In this document: in pieces, positions 8,301-16,619 of the stretch
Numbering within the stretch: the stretch's first letter is position 1
Layout of the letters: each line of letters opens with the position of its first letter
Source of the DNA: Ruminococcus flavefaciens
GTDB lineage: Bacteria; Bacteroidota; Bacteroidia; Bacteroidales; P3
Length of the DNA stretch: 64,000 nucleotides
Assembly: GCA_023667315.1 (NCBI GenBank)
Contig: JAMPAI010000003.1
Coordinates: 124,001 to 188,000 of the forward strand
Reading direction: 5' to 3'
Translations under genes and position numbers: made by a program
The notes under the pieces: model-generated
The model's input: the letters and a program-made list of their open reading frames with translations, nothing else
Databases searched by the model: none
What the model was told of the DNA's origin: nothing

Positions 8301-10140
8301 CCTGCCATTTATATTGGACAATCGGTTCGGTATTGCCTTCAAAATCCTTTATGCAGACCAAATCGCCCGTATTATTGTTCAGGCATACGTAGATATACAC
8401 CTCGTGCCGGTTTCCCTCATTGGCGAAAGCGGTGCAGACCACCGGCGTCGACTGCGAGATGCCGCCCATATCCACGGTATAGATTCTTTCCAAGGTTTCG
8501 GCATCCAACACATCGAAACCGCCGCCGCTGGTCATCGTGCCCGAAGTGGCATAGACCCTGCCGTTATACACGGTAGGGGTGGTGGTGGGTTGTCCCGAAA
8601 TTTCGGTGGATAGTTTTGAGGCATTGTCGAAAGTGCCGTCGGGATTGATCTTTACCGAACAGATCTTGAGGGCTTCCTTGGCGGTGAAGAACAGGCGTTG
8701 CGTCTTCTCATCGTAGGAAGTGCCGCTGCGGATGGTGGATCCCTCCACATCGGGAGCCACCACCCATTCATCGATAACCTCTCCCGTGAGGCGGTTGTAG
8801 GAGCGCATCACACCGTCGTCGCCGCCCACGAAAATGCAGTCGCCCACAATGGAACCGCCGCTCCAGTAGAAGCCCGTATTGTCCGATTGCCATACGGGGG
8901 TCTTGATTTCATCCTCGACTTCTGGGTCGTCGTCTTCGGTGGAGAGGCAGTAGTAAACACCGGTGGCGGGACTTCCGCCGTTCCATGTGCCGGTGTAGAT
9001 GTGACCGTCGTGATAGACAATCGGGCAGAGCTGCTGGCCGCCCACTTCCACTTTCGACTGCCAGAGCGGTTTAAGCGTTACCGCGTCGAATGCCTGGGTT
9101 ACGCCGCTGCCGAGGGTGACGAAAATCTTGCCGTCACCGTAGGCTATCATCGAGAAGAAGCCGATGGAGGCAATCATATCGTGTTCGGCCACCAAAGAGC
9201 CGTCGTGCAGCGAAATCTTGATGATTTTTTTGCCGGTGGTGTTGTACATGTAATCGCCCACCACAATCGGCTGGCCGCTGTATCCGCTGAACGGATATTC
9301 CCATTTCACCGACAGTTGGTTTGGGGCGATGGCCAGGGGTAAGTCCACAATCGACTGGTGTTCGGCGTTCTTGTACATCTGCCCCCAGTAGGCGTTGGCA
9401 TCGGTGGGCTCGGCCGGAGAAGCCGCCTCGAAGGGCATGCGCGGCAAGGTGCCTTCGGTGGTTCCCGCGATAAGGGCGAACGACCATCCATCGACGCAAC
9501 CGTCGGTCAGCTTGCGGGAAGAGGCCCCTAATCCGGAGTAGGTAAAGTCTTCCGAGACATTGTCCTTTACCTGATAGGACCAATAGCCGTCATACCAGCC
9601 TGCCCGCCACAGGGCAATGGGATCGGAACACTGCCAGTTGTCGTAGTTGTAGGCATCGGCGGTCACCACGCCACCTTGGGGCGTGTGCCAGGTTGTGTCG
9701 TTGTCCTTTATGTAAAGCAGTTTGGTTTGGTAGGGAGAGTGGCTGTTGAACCCCAGGCCGGCCACCGTATTGCCCAGGTTGGTTTCGTGGGTCAACAAGG
9801 TGAAGCGGGAATCGGCCGCGGCCACCGCCATCAGCATATCGATACCCGTGGCCTCGCCGTTCCATCGGTAGCCCCATACCAAGGCGTGGTCCAGGCTTTC
9901 GTCCTGCCAGTCGATGACCAGAGCCGCCTGGTTGGTGCCTTCGCCCACCCAGAAGTTGATGTCGGAAAACGAGAAGGTGTTGTCGTCCGTTGCCTTGGCC
10001 GTAGGACGAGCCATGGAGGAAACCTTGTCCTGCAAGTCGGGGCGTCCGATGCCCTGCACCTTGAAGGTGGCTTTCTGCGCGAAAGCCGTGGATACCGTCA
10101 ATATCATGACGGCAAACCACATCAGTTTGTTTTTCATCAT
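5317..10140 (-). CDS. Giant T9SS-secreted surface protein with PQQ-like propeller and Ig-like (Big_2) repeats
   Basis: A 1607-residue exported protein, last gene of the riboswitch-controlled cobalamin locus. A signal peptide (MLTVSTAFAQ region) is followed by a domain beginning FSFSDINFWVGEGTNQAALV, then a beta-propeller resembling PQQ/YVTN repeats (about residues 270-640). A long series of Big_2-type Ig-like repeats follows, each with a version of WTSTNEDVATVDASGLVKG. A second copy of the first domain (FTFDDINFWVGEGSNQAALV), one more Big_2 repeat, and a C-terminal T9SS type A sorting domain (VYPNPTASDVNVKL to the end) complete it. The duplicated first domain resembles one I have seen in surface proteins of Bacteroides B12 loci, so corrinoid capture is a reasonable guess but unproven. 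A start one codon later (10137) is also possible. Confidence 0.8.
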   Translation of the reverse strand: MMKNKLMWFAVMILTVSTAFAQKATFKVQGIGRPDLQDKVSSMARPTAKATDDNTFSFSDINFWVGEGTNQAALVIDWQDESLDHALVWGYRWNGEATGIDMLMAVAAADSRFTLLTHETNLGNTVAGLGFNSHSPYQTKLLYIKDNDTTWHTPQGGVVTADAYNYDNWQCSDPIALWRAGWYDGYWSYQVKDNVSEDFTYSGLGASSRKLTDGCVDGWSFALIAGTTEGTLPRMPFEAASPAEPTDANAYWGQMYKNAEHQSIVDLPLAIAPNQLSVKWEYPFSGYSGQPIVVGDYMYNTTGKKIIKISLHDGSLVAEHDMIASIGFFSMIAYGDGKIFVTLGSGVTQAFDAVTLKPLWQSKVEVGGQQLCPIVYHDGHIYTGTWNGGSPATGVYYCLSTEDDDPEVEDEIKTPVWQSDNTGFYWSGGSIVGDCIFVGGDDGVMRSYNRLTGEVIDEWVVAPDVEGSTIRSGTSYDEKTQRLFFTAKEALKICSVKINPDGTFDNASKLSTEISGQPTTTPTVYNGRVYATSGTMTSGGGFDVLDAETLERIYTVDMGGISQSTPVVCTAFANEGNRHEVYIYVCLNNNTGDLVCIKDFEGNTEPIVQYKWQAPKTQYCTHSMVVDQYGTMYYKNDSRGFWALESKGVLLSQPMAKIGIDEELTLQAHVVTMKSNKEVSWTSTNEDVATVDASGLVKGLAAGQARIVVDTREGGFTDTCTVNVYTPLTVLALDSKKKEMSVGDVAALNAVIQPGNSEEDLVWTSSAPAVCTVDESGSVKAVAAGEARIIVATKDGRLSDTCLVKTVPVAVTGVEIATVETTVGAGGLQVTASVLPENATNQNVTWKSSDETVASVSETGFVTPLKPGEATITVTTQEGGFSDTHTVTVDIVPVESVKLSLDTLSLVYNGSNFRLTATVSPSSASIKTVSFESSDESVATVNEYGWVWPQNIGEARVIARTANGGPTDTCVVKVEEVHVAGIALANDTLRITDGRNKSLGVTFTPATVSNKNVSWLSTDETVATVTASYNGASVKPAGNGETLIIARSEDGGFTDTCVVLVSNMVVNPATGVVVSNKTLTLTLGGSGRMLTATVLPDTATNKNITWRSTDETVATVSAMGTVKAIAEGEALIIVTTVDGGFAATCTLTVKAKQVIPVEPEPIAVTEVRLDIADSTLYIDGTLALTATVLPDTATNKDITWRSTDEAVATVNAQGMVKAIAEGQALIIVTTVDGGFSDTCTLTVKKKNGNTEPAFTFDDINFWVGEGSNQAALVIDWQDERLDHALVWGYRWNGEATGTDMIIAIAQADPRLTLLTHETQYGNTVAGIGFKRNAPGEMTLTFAPEGEEARVVVPENGIVITDNSDYDSWSASEDALWRSGWNTDYFWAYLVADDAADELISASTGASDRKLTDGCMDVWNWDSYPSSTEPRMPYEAVTPISIIPATGVRIDIADSTLNIGESLALTATVLPDTATDKSLTWRSTDETVATVNAQGMVKAIAEGKALIIVTTVNGGFADTCTITVVKNDVANQDAQTLAISVYPNPTASDVNVKLDETALLEVFASNGRLMLRKQVPAGIQTIRLETGGLYFIRVSSGNRSTVVRVIKR

Positions 10141-10158
10141 AGTATTGAATTTAAATTG

Positions 10159-11646
10159 TTATCGAATCATAATCTTGTAAACCGCCGTACTTCCGCGCTT
10201 GTCGGTGGCGCGGAAGAAATAGACGCCCGGTTTCCAATCCCGCACATCAATCCGCTTTTCACCACGGAAGGTGTTCTGCAGACGCCCCGTCAGGTCATAC
10301 ACCTGCAAGAGTTCGTATTCACCCTTGGCAAACACCGCATCCTTGGCCGGGTTGGGATAGAAGCTCACCCCGCAGCGTACGTGGGTTTCGTTGGATAGGG
10401 TATCGCCGGGGTTAATGGGTTCATCGGGATTTTCAGGCTCTTCGGGAATGCTGTCGGAGGCCGCCGGGAAAATGGTGAGGGCGGGGAACCAGTAGTTGTC
10501 TATCATCTCGTAGGTGGCCAGCACCTCGCCCTTGTTGTTCAGCCTGAGGGTCTGATAGGTCTGCTTGAGGTTGTCCAGATAGAGCGAGACATACATCTCG
10601 TCGGTCTGCGGGTGAACGCGGAAGCCCGCGCCGCAGTAGATATACCAGCCCAGTTCCCGGGTGTCGAAAAAGAGGGAGGCCTCGTTCCTGTCGATGTCGT
10701 AGCAGACAATCTCGCTGTTGGTGAACCAGCCGCCGTTGGCTTTCTTCCAATAGAGCTTGTTCTGCTGTCCGGAGGCGCAGAAGGCGTCCGCCGTCCACGC
10801 ATACCAGGAGGAAGGCAGGCCGTAGCCCTCGGGCAGGGCGATGCGCGTGGTGTCGAAGGTTGCGGGGTCGAACTTGAAGAAATAATCCACGGTGGAACCC
10901 CGGCCGCTTACGTCGGCGGCCACGCTGAGCCACATCATGCCGTCTTTGGAACGCACGATGGAACCGAAGCCGCGCCTGGTGGCCTTGCCGTTCACTTCCT
11001 CCACCGGCGCGCCGATAACGCGCACCACCGAGTCTTTCTCTATATCGATAACCAGCAGGCCTTTGGTCTGGTGGATGGCGAACACATACTGGCTGTCGGC
11101 AAGCATGGTGCCGCACTGGTTCGAATACAGGCCGCCGTCGGCACTGCCGGTGCTGTCTATCATCTTGTCCACCTCGAGGTTCTCGAGGTCGAACACATAG
11201 ATGCCGTTGTTGGTGGAAACGTAGCCTTTCTGCGGGTTCACGCCCACAAAGGCGCGGCCGTCGGCTATCGAATTGCCCCCGGCATCGGTGGCGATGTTCT
11301 CGATCTGCTTGAGGCATTGCATCGTCTTGGCATCGCAGACGGTGATGCGGCCGCCGGCAACATCGGCCCCCATGTCGCGTGCCTGCTTGGAGATGATGAC
11401 GAACAGGCGGTTGTCGAAGATGACCCCGAACTGGCTGGTGCAGCCTAATTCCTTGCCCGGATTCTCCTTCTGGAACACGCGGTATTCCCATTCGCCGTTA
11501 TCCCTCAAGAAGTTGATGGTGGAGTTCTGATGTCCGTACCAGCCTTCGTTGAGGATGAACACGCCCTTGGTGTAGTCGGGCTTCTCCTCCGCCCGCAGGC
11601 AGAACGCGCCCATCAGGCTCAAAACGATAGACAATATCTTTTTCAT
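10159..11646 (-). CDS. DUF5074/BtuG-like beta-propeller with T9SS sorting domain
   Basis: A 495-residue exported protein. After a signal peptide (MKKILSIVLSLMGAFCLRA) comes a propeller-like region with repeats such as GVFILNEGWYGHQNSTINFL and IFDNRLFVIISKQ, close in style to the DUF5074 family that includes the Bacteroides cobalamin-binding BtuG proteins. It has no lipobox. It ends in a T9SS type A sorting domain (CGVSFYPNPAKDAVF, then an LQVYDLTGR strand), so it would be anchored through type IX secretion instead of as a lipoprotein. It lies 18 bases upstream of the giant T9SS gene and 7 bases after the PKD-like lipoprotein gene, within one transcription unit. Role in cobalamin capture is inferred from family and operon. 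Confidence 0.75.
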   Translation of the reverse strand: MKKILSIVLSLMGAFCLRAEEKPDYTKGVFILNEGWYGHQNSTINFLRDNGEWEYRVFQKENPGKELGCTSQFGVIFDNRLFVIISKQARDMGADVAGGRITVCDAKTMQCLKQIENIATDAGGNSIADGRAFVGVNPQKGYVSTNNGIYVFDLENLEVDKMIDSTGSADGGLYSNQCGTMLADSQYVFAIHQTKGLLVIDIEKDSVVRVIGAPVEEVNGKATRRGFGSIVRSKDGMMWLSVAADVSGRGSTVDYFFKFDPATFDTTRIALPEGYGLPSSWYAWTADAFCASGQQNKLYWKKANGGWFTNSEIVCYDIDRNEASLFFDTRELGWYIYCGAGFRVHPQTDEMYVSLYLDNLKQTYQTLRLNNKGEVLATYEMIDNYWFPALTIFPAASDSIPEEPENPDEPINPGDTLSNETHVRCGVSFYPNPAKDAVFAKGEYELLQVYDLTGRLQNTFRGEKRIDVRDWKPGVYFFRATDKRGSTAVYKIMIR

Positions 11647-11653
11647 ATCTTCT

Positions 11654-12895
11654 TTATTTGCGTTTGCTGTTATCGCTTACATGCAGGTCCTCGGCTTTCG
11701 AAAGCTCGGTGGAGGTCTCGCCCAGCCAGCCGCAGCTTTGGCTCACGCCCGTATAGACCCGCACGAAATCGATGCAGGGCAGGTGCACGGCCTTTCCGTT
11801 TCCGTCCACCGCCCACTCTATGTTGAAGCTCGATTTGTCTTCGGCCTCGTTGGGATGGTTGTCCACATAGCCCCAGTCGTAGGGGTAAAGCACGTAATAA
11901 GTGCCCTCGCCGCTTTCGTCCACGGCGTTGTCGGCCAGGCGGGTGCCGCCGAACGTAAGGCTTTGCTCCGAGAGCCACTGCGGAAAATAATCCTGGTTGT
12001 GGAAGGCGTTCCTGGGCACGTAGCCGGTCTTGCCCTCGCTGTCGGTAAAGCGGATGTAGGCCGTGTCGGAAATGCCCGGCAGGGTAGGGTGCGGCACGGG
12101 CGTGTGCGTCGCCTCGGGGCGGTGGTAGGTAATCTCGTAATGATGCAGGGTTTCGGGCTTAAAATATTCGCTTCCCGCCAGTTCATACCATTCGTCGTCG
12201 GGCAGGCCGTTCTGGTTGCGGTCGAACGACACCATCACGATGCCCGGCTCGCTGCTGCCGCCCGCATCGGGATTGGAGGGGTTGGGATTTTCCGCCGCAT
12301 AGAACGCATTGCCGTAAATCTTGAAGTCGTACCGCCCCGGCACGTTCACCACGCTGTGGTCGAAGCCGAAGGTTACGTAGCCGCCGTAGGCGCCCAAGGA
12401 AATCATCACGTCGTTGGTGCCCCCGATCGATTCCTCGGCTTTCCTGAGCATGTCGGCATAGGTGTTTCCCGTTTCGTATTCGGGCATCATGTTGATGAAC
12501 TGCCCCGGGGCGGGACAGTATTCATACACCTTGGCGATGTAGGGGCTGTAGGCCACTTCCTCTTCCCACACGCTCACCGAAAACTCGTGGGTGTAGGGGT
12601 TCGCGGGGTCTTCGATATGCAGGCGGAAGTTGAACACGCCCGGTTTCCCGGAGCAGAACACGAAATCGCGCTCGGTGGAGACCACGGTGTCGCGCCCCGC
12701 GCTGTCAATCTGATGCCACAGGTAGCGGTCGCCGCTGAATTCGGGGTGCAGCACGAGGGCCTTCATGCGGGGAACGGCGTAGGTGTCGTCGATGCCGAGG
12801 CTCACCATCGGAATCTCCCGATGGCAGGCGCAGAGCAGAAGCGCCGCCGCAACGAGGCATAACCCGTATGTATTTGCAATTCTTTTCACGCTCAA
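11654..12895 (-). CDS. PKD-like surface lipoprotein of the cobalamin locus
   Basis: A 413-residue lipoprotein; the signal peptide ends in the lipobox LLLCAC (Cys near residue 24). The N-terminal part of the mature protein resembles a PKD/Ig-like fold (VFNFRLHIEDPANPYTHEF). The larger C-terminal part includes DFKIYGNAFYAAENPNPSN, FDRNQNGLPDDEWYELAGSE and a closing DFVRVYTGVSQSCGWLGE. Proteins of this kind occur next to BtuB/BtuG genes in other Bacteroidetes. The acidic FDRNQNGLPDDEW stretch looks like a calcium-binding loop. It overlaps the upstream DUF5074 gene by 4 bases (ATGA), indicating translational coupling. Substrate binding is inferred from context only. Confidence 0.7.
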   Translation of the reverse strand: MSVKRIANTYGLCLVAAALLLCACHREIPMVSLGIDDTYAVPRMKALVLHPEFSGDRYLWHQIDSAGRDTVVSTERDFVFCSGKPGVFNFRLHIEDPANPYTHEFSVSVWEEEVAYSPYIAKVYEYCPAPGQFINMMPEYETGNTYADMLRKAEESIGGTNDVMISLGAYGGYVTFGFDHSVVNVPGRYDFKIYGNAFYAAENPNPSNPDAGGSSEPGIVMVSFDRNQNGLPDDEWYELAGSEYFKPETLHHYEITYHRPEATHTPVPHPTLPGISDTAYIRFTDSEGKTGYVPRNAFHNQDYFPQWLSEQSLTFGGTRLADNAVDESGEGTYYVLYPYDWGYVDNHPNEAEDKSSFNIEWAVDGNGKAVHLPCIDFVRVYTGVSQSCGWLGETSTELSKAEDLHVSDNSKRK

Positions 12896-14091
12896 TTGTT
12901 TTTATAGACAAACGCCATGTGTGCCGGAATGTCGCCCGTGCGCACGCTCCATTTCTTCTTGCCGTCTTTGCCGTAGCAGTGCAGCACCCCGCTCGACACA
13001 TAGTTCTTGGCATCCGTCACATACACATCGCCGTTGTAGGGATTGAGGGCGATGCCGTAGGGAATCTTGATTTCCTTCTCGGTGCCGTCGGTGATGAACG
13101 AGGAGGAGGCCAGGGTTTTGGCGGCGATGTTCAGGATGCCGTAGGAAACCTGGTTCACCTCGCTCTGTTCGTTCCAGTTCACGCTGTAGAAATAGAGCGA
13201 GTCGCCCTGGATGATGAATTCCGAGCAGGGGATGTCGAAGGTGTCGGTGACCGCCATTTCCTTGGTGGTGCTGTTCTTGCGCGCCAAAAGGTGAAGGCGG
13301 GAAGGTGCGTCCTTGTAGTTGCCCCGCGAGCTTACCCAAAGGCGGTCGTAACGGTCTTTGCGCAGGCGGTGCAGGTTCAGCCCCACGGGAATCTTCTGCA
13401 CCTGCTTCATGCCGTAGCGTTCCACCACCGACACCGTGTAGTCGTAGTCGGGCACGCGGTAGCCGCCCGAATTGGCCACGTAGATGTACTCGCCCAAGAT
13501 GTCCAGTTCATCGGGCTGGTAGCCCACCGTTACCTGCCGGGTAACCTGCAGGGTGGCGGTGTCGATTTCGAAGACCGCGCCCAACTGGGCGTCCGGGTCG
13601 ATGGAAACGGGCCCCACATAGGCCGACACATAGGCCTTGCCGTTGTAGAAACGGATATAACGGCAGTTGGGAATGTCGATCTGACTGATGCGCACGCAGG
13701 AGCGGGCATCCATCACCTCCACCTTGTGCGAACAGTTGATGACCGCGTAGAGCTTGCTTCCGTACACCTGAATGTCGTTGCCCACGTCGCCCAGTTCCTT
13801 GATGACGGTGGGGTTGCGTTCGGCGTAGATGTTGCGGATGTAGTAGCCGTTCACGAAGTCGAGGTAGTCGATGGAAGCCTTGTTGCTGCCCATATTGCCC
13901 TCGTTGAGCAGATACATGCCGATGGGCTCGTTGTCGGCGAAAGAGGCTTCGGTGCGCACGGGAATCGGCAACAGCTCGTATTCGGAAGGCACCACGATTT
14001 CGTCCTTGCGGCAGGCGGCAAAGCACAGCAGAACCGCCGGCAGCAGTACCGTCCAGCCAAGTGAGGTTCGTATGTGGCGTGTTGTCTTCAT
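12892..14091 (-). CDS. BtuG-like DUF5074 surface lipoprotein
   Basis: A 399-residue lipoprotein with signal peptide and lipobox (LLCFAAC). The mature part is a beta-propeller of the DUF5074/YncE type, with repeats such as GMYLLNEGNMGSNKASIDYL, YGSKLYAVINCSHKVEVMD and LGEYIYVANSGGYRVPDYD. In Bacteroides thetaiotaomicron the BtuG propeller lipoprotein sits on top of BtuB and binds vitamin B12 with extreme affinity. The same gene order (TonB receptor then propeller, under a cobalamin riboswitch) makes this the likely BtuG equivalent. It starts 12 bases after the receptor stop. Cobalamin binding itself is not visible in the sequence. Confidence 0.75.
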   Translation of the reverse strand: MKTTRHIRTSLGWTVLLPAVLLCFAACRKDEIVVPSEYELLPIPVRTEASFADNEPIGMYLLNEGNMGSNKASIDYLDFVNGYYIRNIYAERNPTVIKELGDVGNDIQVYGSKLYAVINCSHKVEVMDARSCVRISQIDIPNCRYIRFYNGKAYVSAYVGPVSIDPDAQLGAVFEIDTATLQVTRQVTVGYQPDELDILGEYIYVANSGGYRVPDYDYTVSVVERYGMKQVQKIPVGLNLHRLRKDRYDRLWVSSRGNYKDAPSRLHLLARKNSTTKEMAVTDTFDIPCSEFIIQGDSLYFYSVNWNEQSEVNQVSYGILNIAAKTLASSSFITDGTEKEIKIPYGIALNPYNGDVYVTDAKNYVSSGVLHCYGKDGKKKWSVRTGDIPAHMAFVYKNN

Positions 14092-14103
14092 TCCTTTCCG
14101 CCT

Positions 14104-16134
14104 TTAAAATTCCACCGTGAGCGACACCCGGTAGTTGCGTTTGGGCATCGGGTAGTTCAGGATCACGTCATAGTCCTGCCCCAGCAGGTTGTTCACTTCC
14201 ACCATCGCCTTAAGGCGTATCTTCTTGATGTTCCACGCGCCCGAAACGGAGAGGTCGTGGGTGTACCAGGGCTGGGTGTAGTTGTAGATGATGTTCTCCT
14301 GCTGGTTGTAGCGTTCACCCACGTAGATGAAGCTGTAGTTGAGCGCGTAGTTGCGCCACGAGAGCATGCCCACCACCGAGCCGCTGTGCCGGGGAATGTA
14401 GGGGATTTGGTCGCCGTAGTAGGTGTCGGAGGGGTCGGTCAGGTCGATGGCGGTCTGATAGGTATATTGCAGCTTGCCGGTAAGCGACCACTGGTGCGGG
14501 AATTGCAGGGTGAACTGCGCGTTGGCGTCCACCCCGTTTATCTTGACGCGCCCGAGGTTGAGCATCGTCCAGCGGAACTGCTGCCCCTTGGGATAGGCGA
14601 TGATTTTGTCTTTCACGCGGTTGTAGTAGTAGTCCACCTTGATTTCGAAACTGTGGAACACCTTGTCTTTGCGCTCGAGGTTGTAGGTGATGCCCACATC
14701 GTGCTGCACGGCCAGTTCGGGCTTGAGGTAGGCGTTGCCCATATCGGTGTAGTACAGGTCGTTGAAAGTGGGGTAGCGGTAGGCCTGCTTATAGAAGGCG
14801 TTGAGGGTGAGGCCGATTTTCCTGAATGGCTGGTAGGAGAGGAAAAGCCCCGGTGTCACCTTGTATTTCTTGGGCACGTCGTCCCGTCCGCGGGATTCCT
14901 CGTTGATGAAGGTTCCCAAAACAGAGGCCTGCACCTTGACGTGGCCGAAGAGGTCCATGGCCGTGGCCGCCGCCAGCCAGTGGGAGTTGCGGCTCACGTC
15001 GATGTATTCCTCCATGCCGTTCCACTGGAAGTCGTAGGAGAGCGACACATCCCACCACTTGAAGATCTCCACCTTGTTGGCCAGCGAGAGGTAGGCTTCG
15101 CGCTGCACGTAGATGTTGTCCACGTGAATCAGTTTGTCGTCGTTGTTCACGTAGCGGGTGTAGTCGTAGGCGTACTTGGCGTTGACGCGCAGGGTCCACA
15201 GGTCGAAGAACTTGTCTTGCAGCGAGGCCTGCACGAAAGTGTTCCTGTCCCAAAGGCGTTCCCCGCGCCGCCACACGTTGTTCACGATGGCGCCCGGCAC
15301 GCCGCGTTCGGAATTGTAGTAGTAGGCGTTGAATTTCCAGAAGCCGGTGTGGGAGTAGTAGTGGTTCAGACCCGCTTCCACGCGCACGGCGTTGATGTCG
15401 CCGTTCTGCCGCACGGCGGTGGTGTCGTAGGCCACCTGGCCCGAAGGGGTCACGCGGCGGTAGCGGAACTTGTACTTGCCGTTGGAGTTCAGCACTTCGG
15501 CGTTCATCGACACGTTGATCTTGTCGTTGATCTTGTACTCCATCAGCAGGGAAGGGTTCACAAGGGCGAAAGACCCGGCCTTCATGCCTGCCCGCAGGTG
15601 GAAGTTCTTGCCGTCCTCGAACTTGGGGCGGCGGCTGTTGAGGTAGATGCTGCCCGAGGAGCCGAATTCGCGCGCGCTTTGCAGGATGTCGCTTTTCTGC
15701 CCGTTGTAGAGCGCGATTTCGTCGATGTTCTCGAGCGAGAACTTGCCTAAGTCGATCTGTCCGTTCTGGGCGTTGCCCAGCTGGATGCCGTTGTAATACA
15801 CGCCCATCTGGTTGGTACCCATGCTGCGGATATTCACGGTCTTGACGCCGCCCACGCCGCCGTAGTCCTTGATCTGCACGCCGGAGAAAAAGCGGATGGC
15901 GTCGGCCACCGAAAGGCTGTTGAGGCGTTCCAAGGTCTTGCCTTCCAGTTTTTGAGGCGCGATGATTTCCTTGGAGGGTGCCTTGATGACCACCTCGTCC
16001 AGATAGTAGTGCCGGCTGATGCTGTCGTCGCCGGCAGGTTCGGAATGTATGCAAAAGCTCTTGGCCTGCACGGTCGGAACGACGGCAGGCAGACAGAGGG
16101 AAAACAGGATGTGTTGTTTCAGCTTTCGCAACAT
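14104..16134 (-). CDS. btuB: TonB-dependent outer-membrane receptor, probable cobalamin transporter (BtuB-like)
   Basis: A 676-residue receptor. After a signal peptide (LPAVVPTVQA region), the plug domain runs from about residue 45 with LDEVVIKAPSKEIIAPQKLE, VADAIRFFSGVQIKDYGGVG and NIRSMGTNQMGVYYNGIQLG. The rest is a beta-barrel ending in an aromatic residue (YRVSLTVEF), as outer-membrane proteins do. Length and the very short plug fit BtuB and not SusC-type receptors. The cobalamin riboswitch just upstream is strong independent evidence for corrinoid uptake. It is the first gene of a five-gene minus-strand locus. Confidence 0.87.
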   Translation of the reverse strand: MLRKLKQHILFSLCLPAVVPTVQAKSFCIHSEPAGDDSISRHYYLDEVVIKAPSKEIIAPQKLEGKTLERLNSLSVADAIRFFSGVQIKDYGGVGGVKTVNIRSMGTNQMGVYYNGIQLGNAQNGQIDLGKFSLENIDEIALYNGQKSDILQSAREFGSSGSIYLNSRRPKFEDGKNFHLRAGMKAGSFALVNPSLLMEYKINDKINVSMNAEVLNSNGKYKFRYRRVTPSGQVAYDTTAVRQNGDINAVRVEAGLNHYYSHTGFWKFNAYYYNSERGVPGAIVNNVWRRGERLWDRNTFVQASLQDKFFDLWTLRVNAKYAYDYTRYVNNDDKLIHVDNIYVQREAYLSLANKVEIFKWWDVSLSYDFQWNGMEEYIDVSRNSHWLAAATAMDLFGHVKVQASVLGTFINEESRGRDDVPKKYKVTPGLFLSYQPFRKIGLTLNAFYKQAYRYPTFNDLYYTDMGNAYLKPELAVQHDVGITYNLERKDKVFHSFEIKVDYYYNRVKDKIIAYPKGQQFRWTMLNLGRVKINGVDANAQFTLQFPHQWSLTGKLQYTYQTAIDLTDPSDTYYGDQIPYIPRHSGSVVGMLSWRNYALNYSFIYVGERYNQQENIIYNYTQPWYTHDLSVSGAWNIKKIRLKAMVEVNNLLGQDYDVILNYPMPKRNYRVSLTVEF

Positions 16135-16249
16135 GGGTGGCCTTGTATCCGGCTTTCAGCCCCATATAGACATAGTAAAGGAAATCAGATGAGCGAGAAC
16201 CGCTGTCCTCCCCGCCTTTATCCCCAAGGCAAAGAATCTTCCGACTTCT

Positions 16250-16440
16250 TTTTGGCTAGTCTCCTGACTTATCTTTCCCCCGGACGCCTTCCCACACCTT
16301 GCGGCACAGTGACGTGTTGTCCGGCTTCAACAAGAATCACAGTAGAGGGTACTGTTGCGGATTCGCACCGCATTCCTAAATTATCGGAAAGGAAAATCGC
16401 ACCTGTGAATCAATGCGTTTTCTTTGCTTTCCGACCAAAA
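16250..16440 (-). ncRNA. Cobalamin riboswitch controlling the btuB locus
   Basis: Read on the minus strand this leader holds the hallmarks of the AdoCbl/cobalamin riboswitch. They are a GGAATGCGGTGCGAATCCGC segment, then GTCACTGTGCCGC (the GCCACTG-like box), then GGGAAGGCGTC, and finally AAGTCAGGAGACTAGCC at 16253-16270. The order and spacing match the B12-box aptamer. It lies between a good promoter (16449-16479) and the BtuB-like gene, about 115 bases upstream of its ATG. Ligand-dependent repression of the whole locus is expected. I do not see an obvious T-tract terminator, so control may be by translation. Confidence 0.92.
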
Positions 16441-16448
16441 AGCCGCTG

Positions 16449-16479
16449 CAAAGGTACATCTTTGGGCGTGAATTGCAAA
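16449..16479 (-). promoter_or_regulatory. Promoter of the cobalamin locus
   Basis: On the minus strand TTTG (16476-16479) and TACCTTTG (16449-16456) are 19 bases apart, a full consensus match. The transcript would start near 16442, so the riboswitch makes up most of the leader. Confidence 0.75.
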
Positions 16480-16586
16480 AATTTTATCCCGCCTCCGGCA
16501 GCGACAGCCGATAACCCCAATTCCCGAAGCATGACCCCGATTGAGGTTTGTGCGGGCGGGGGTGTGGGGTTCTGCCCGCAATATCC

Positions 16587-16594
16587 TATTTTTG
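16587..16594 (+). promoter_or_regulatory. Possible -7 element of the AraC-type regulator gene
   Basis: TATTTTTG matches the TAnnTTTG box and lies 25 bases upstream of the ATG at 16620. No good TTTG is present 19-21 bases further upstream, so this could be a weak or activator-dependent promoter. Confidence 0.4.
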
Positions 16595-16619
16595 TGGCGT
16601 AAACGCATACGACACAGCG

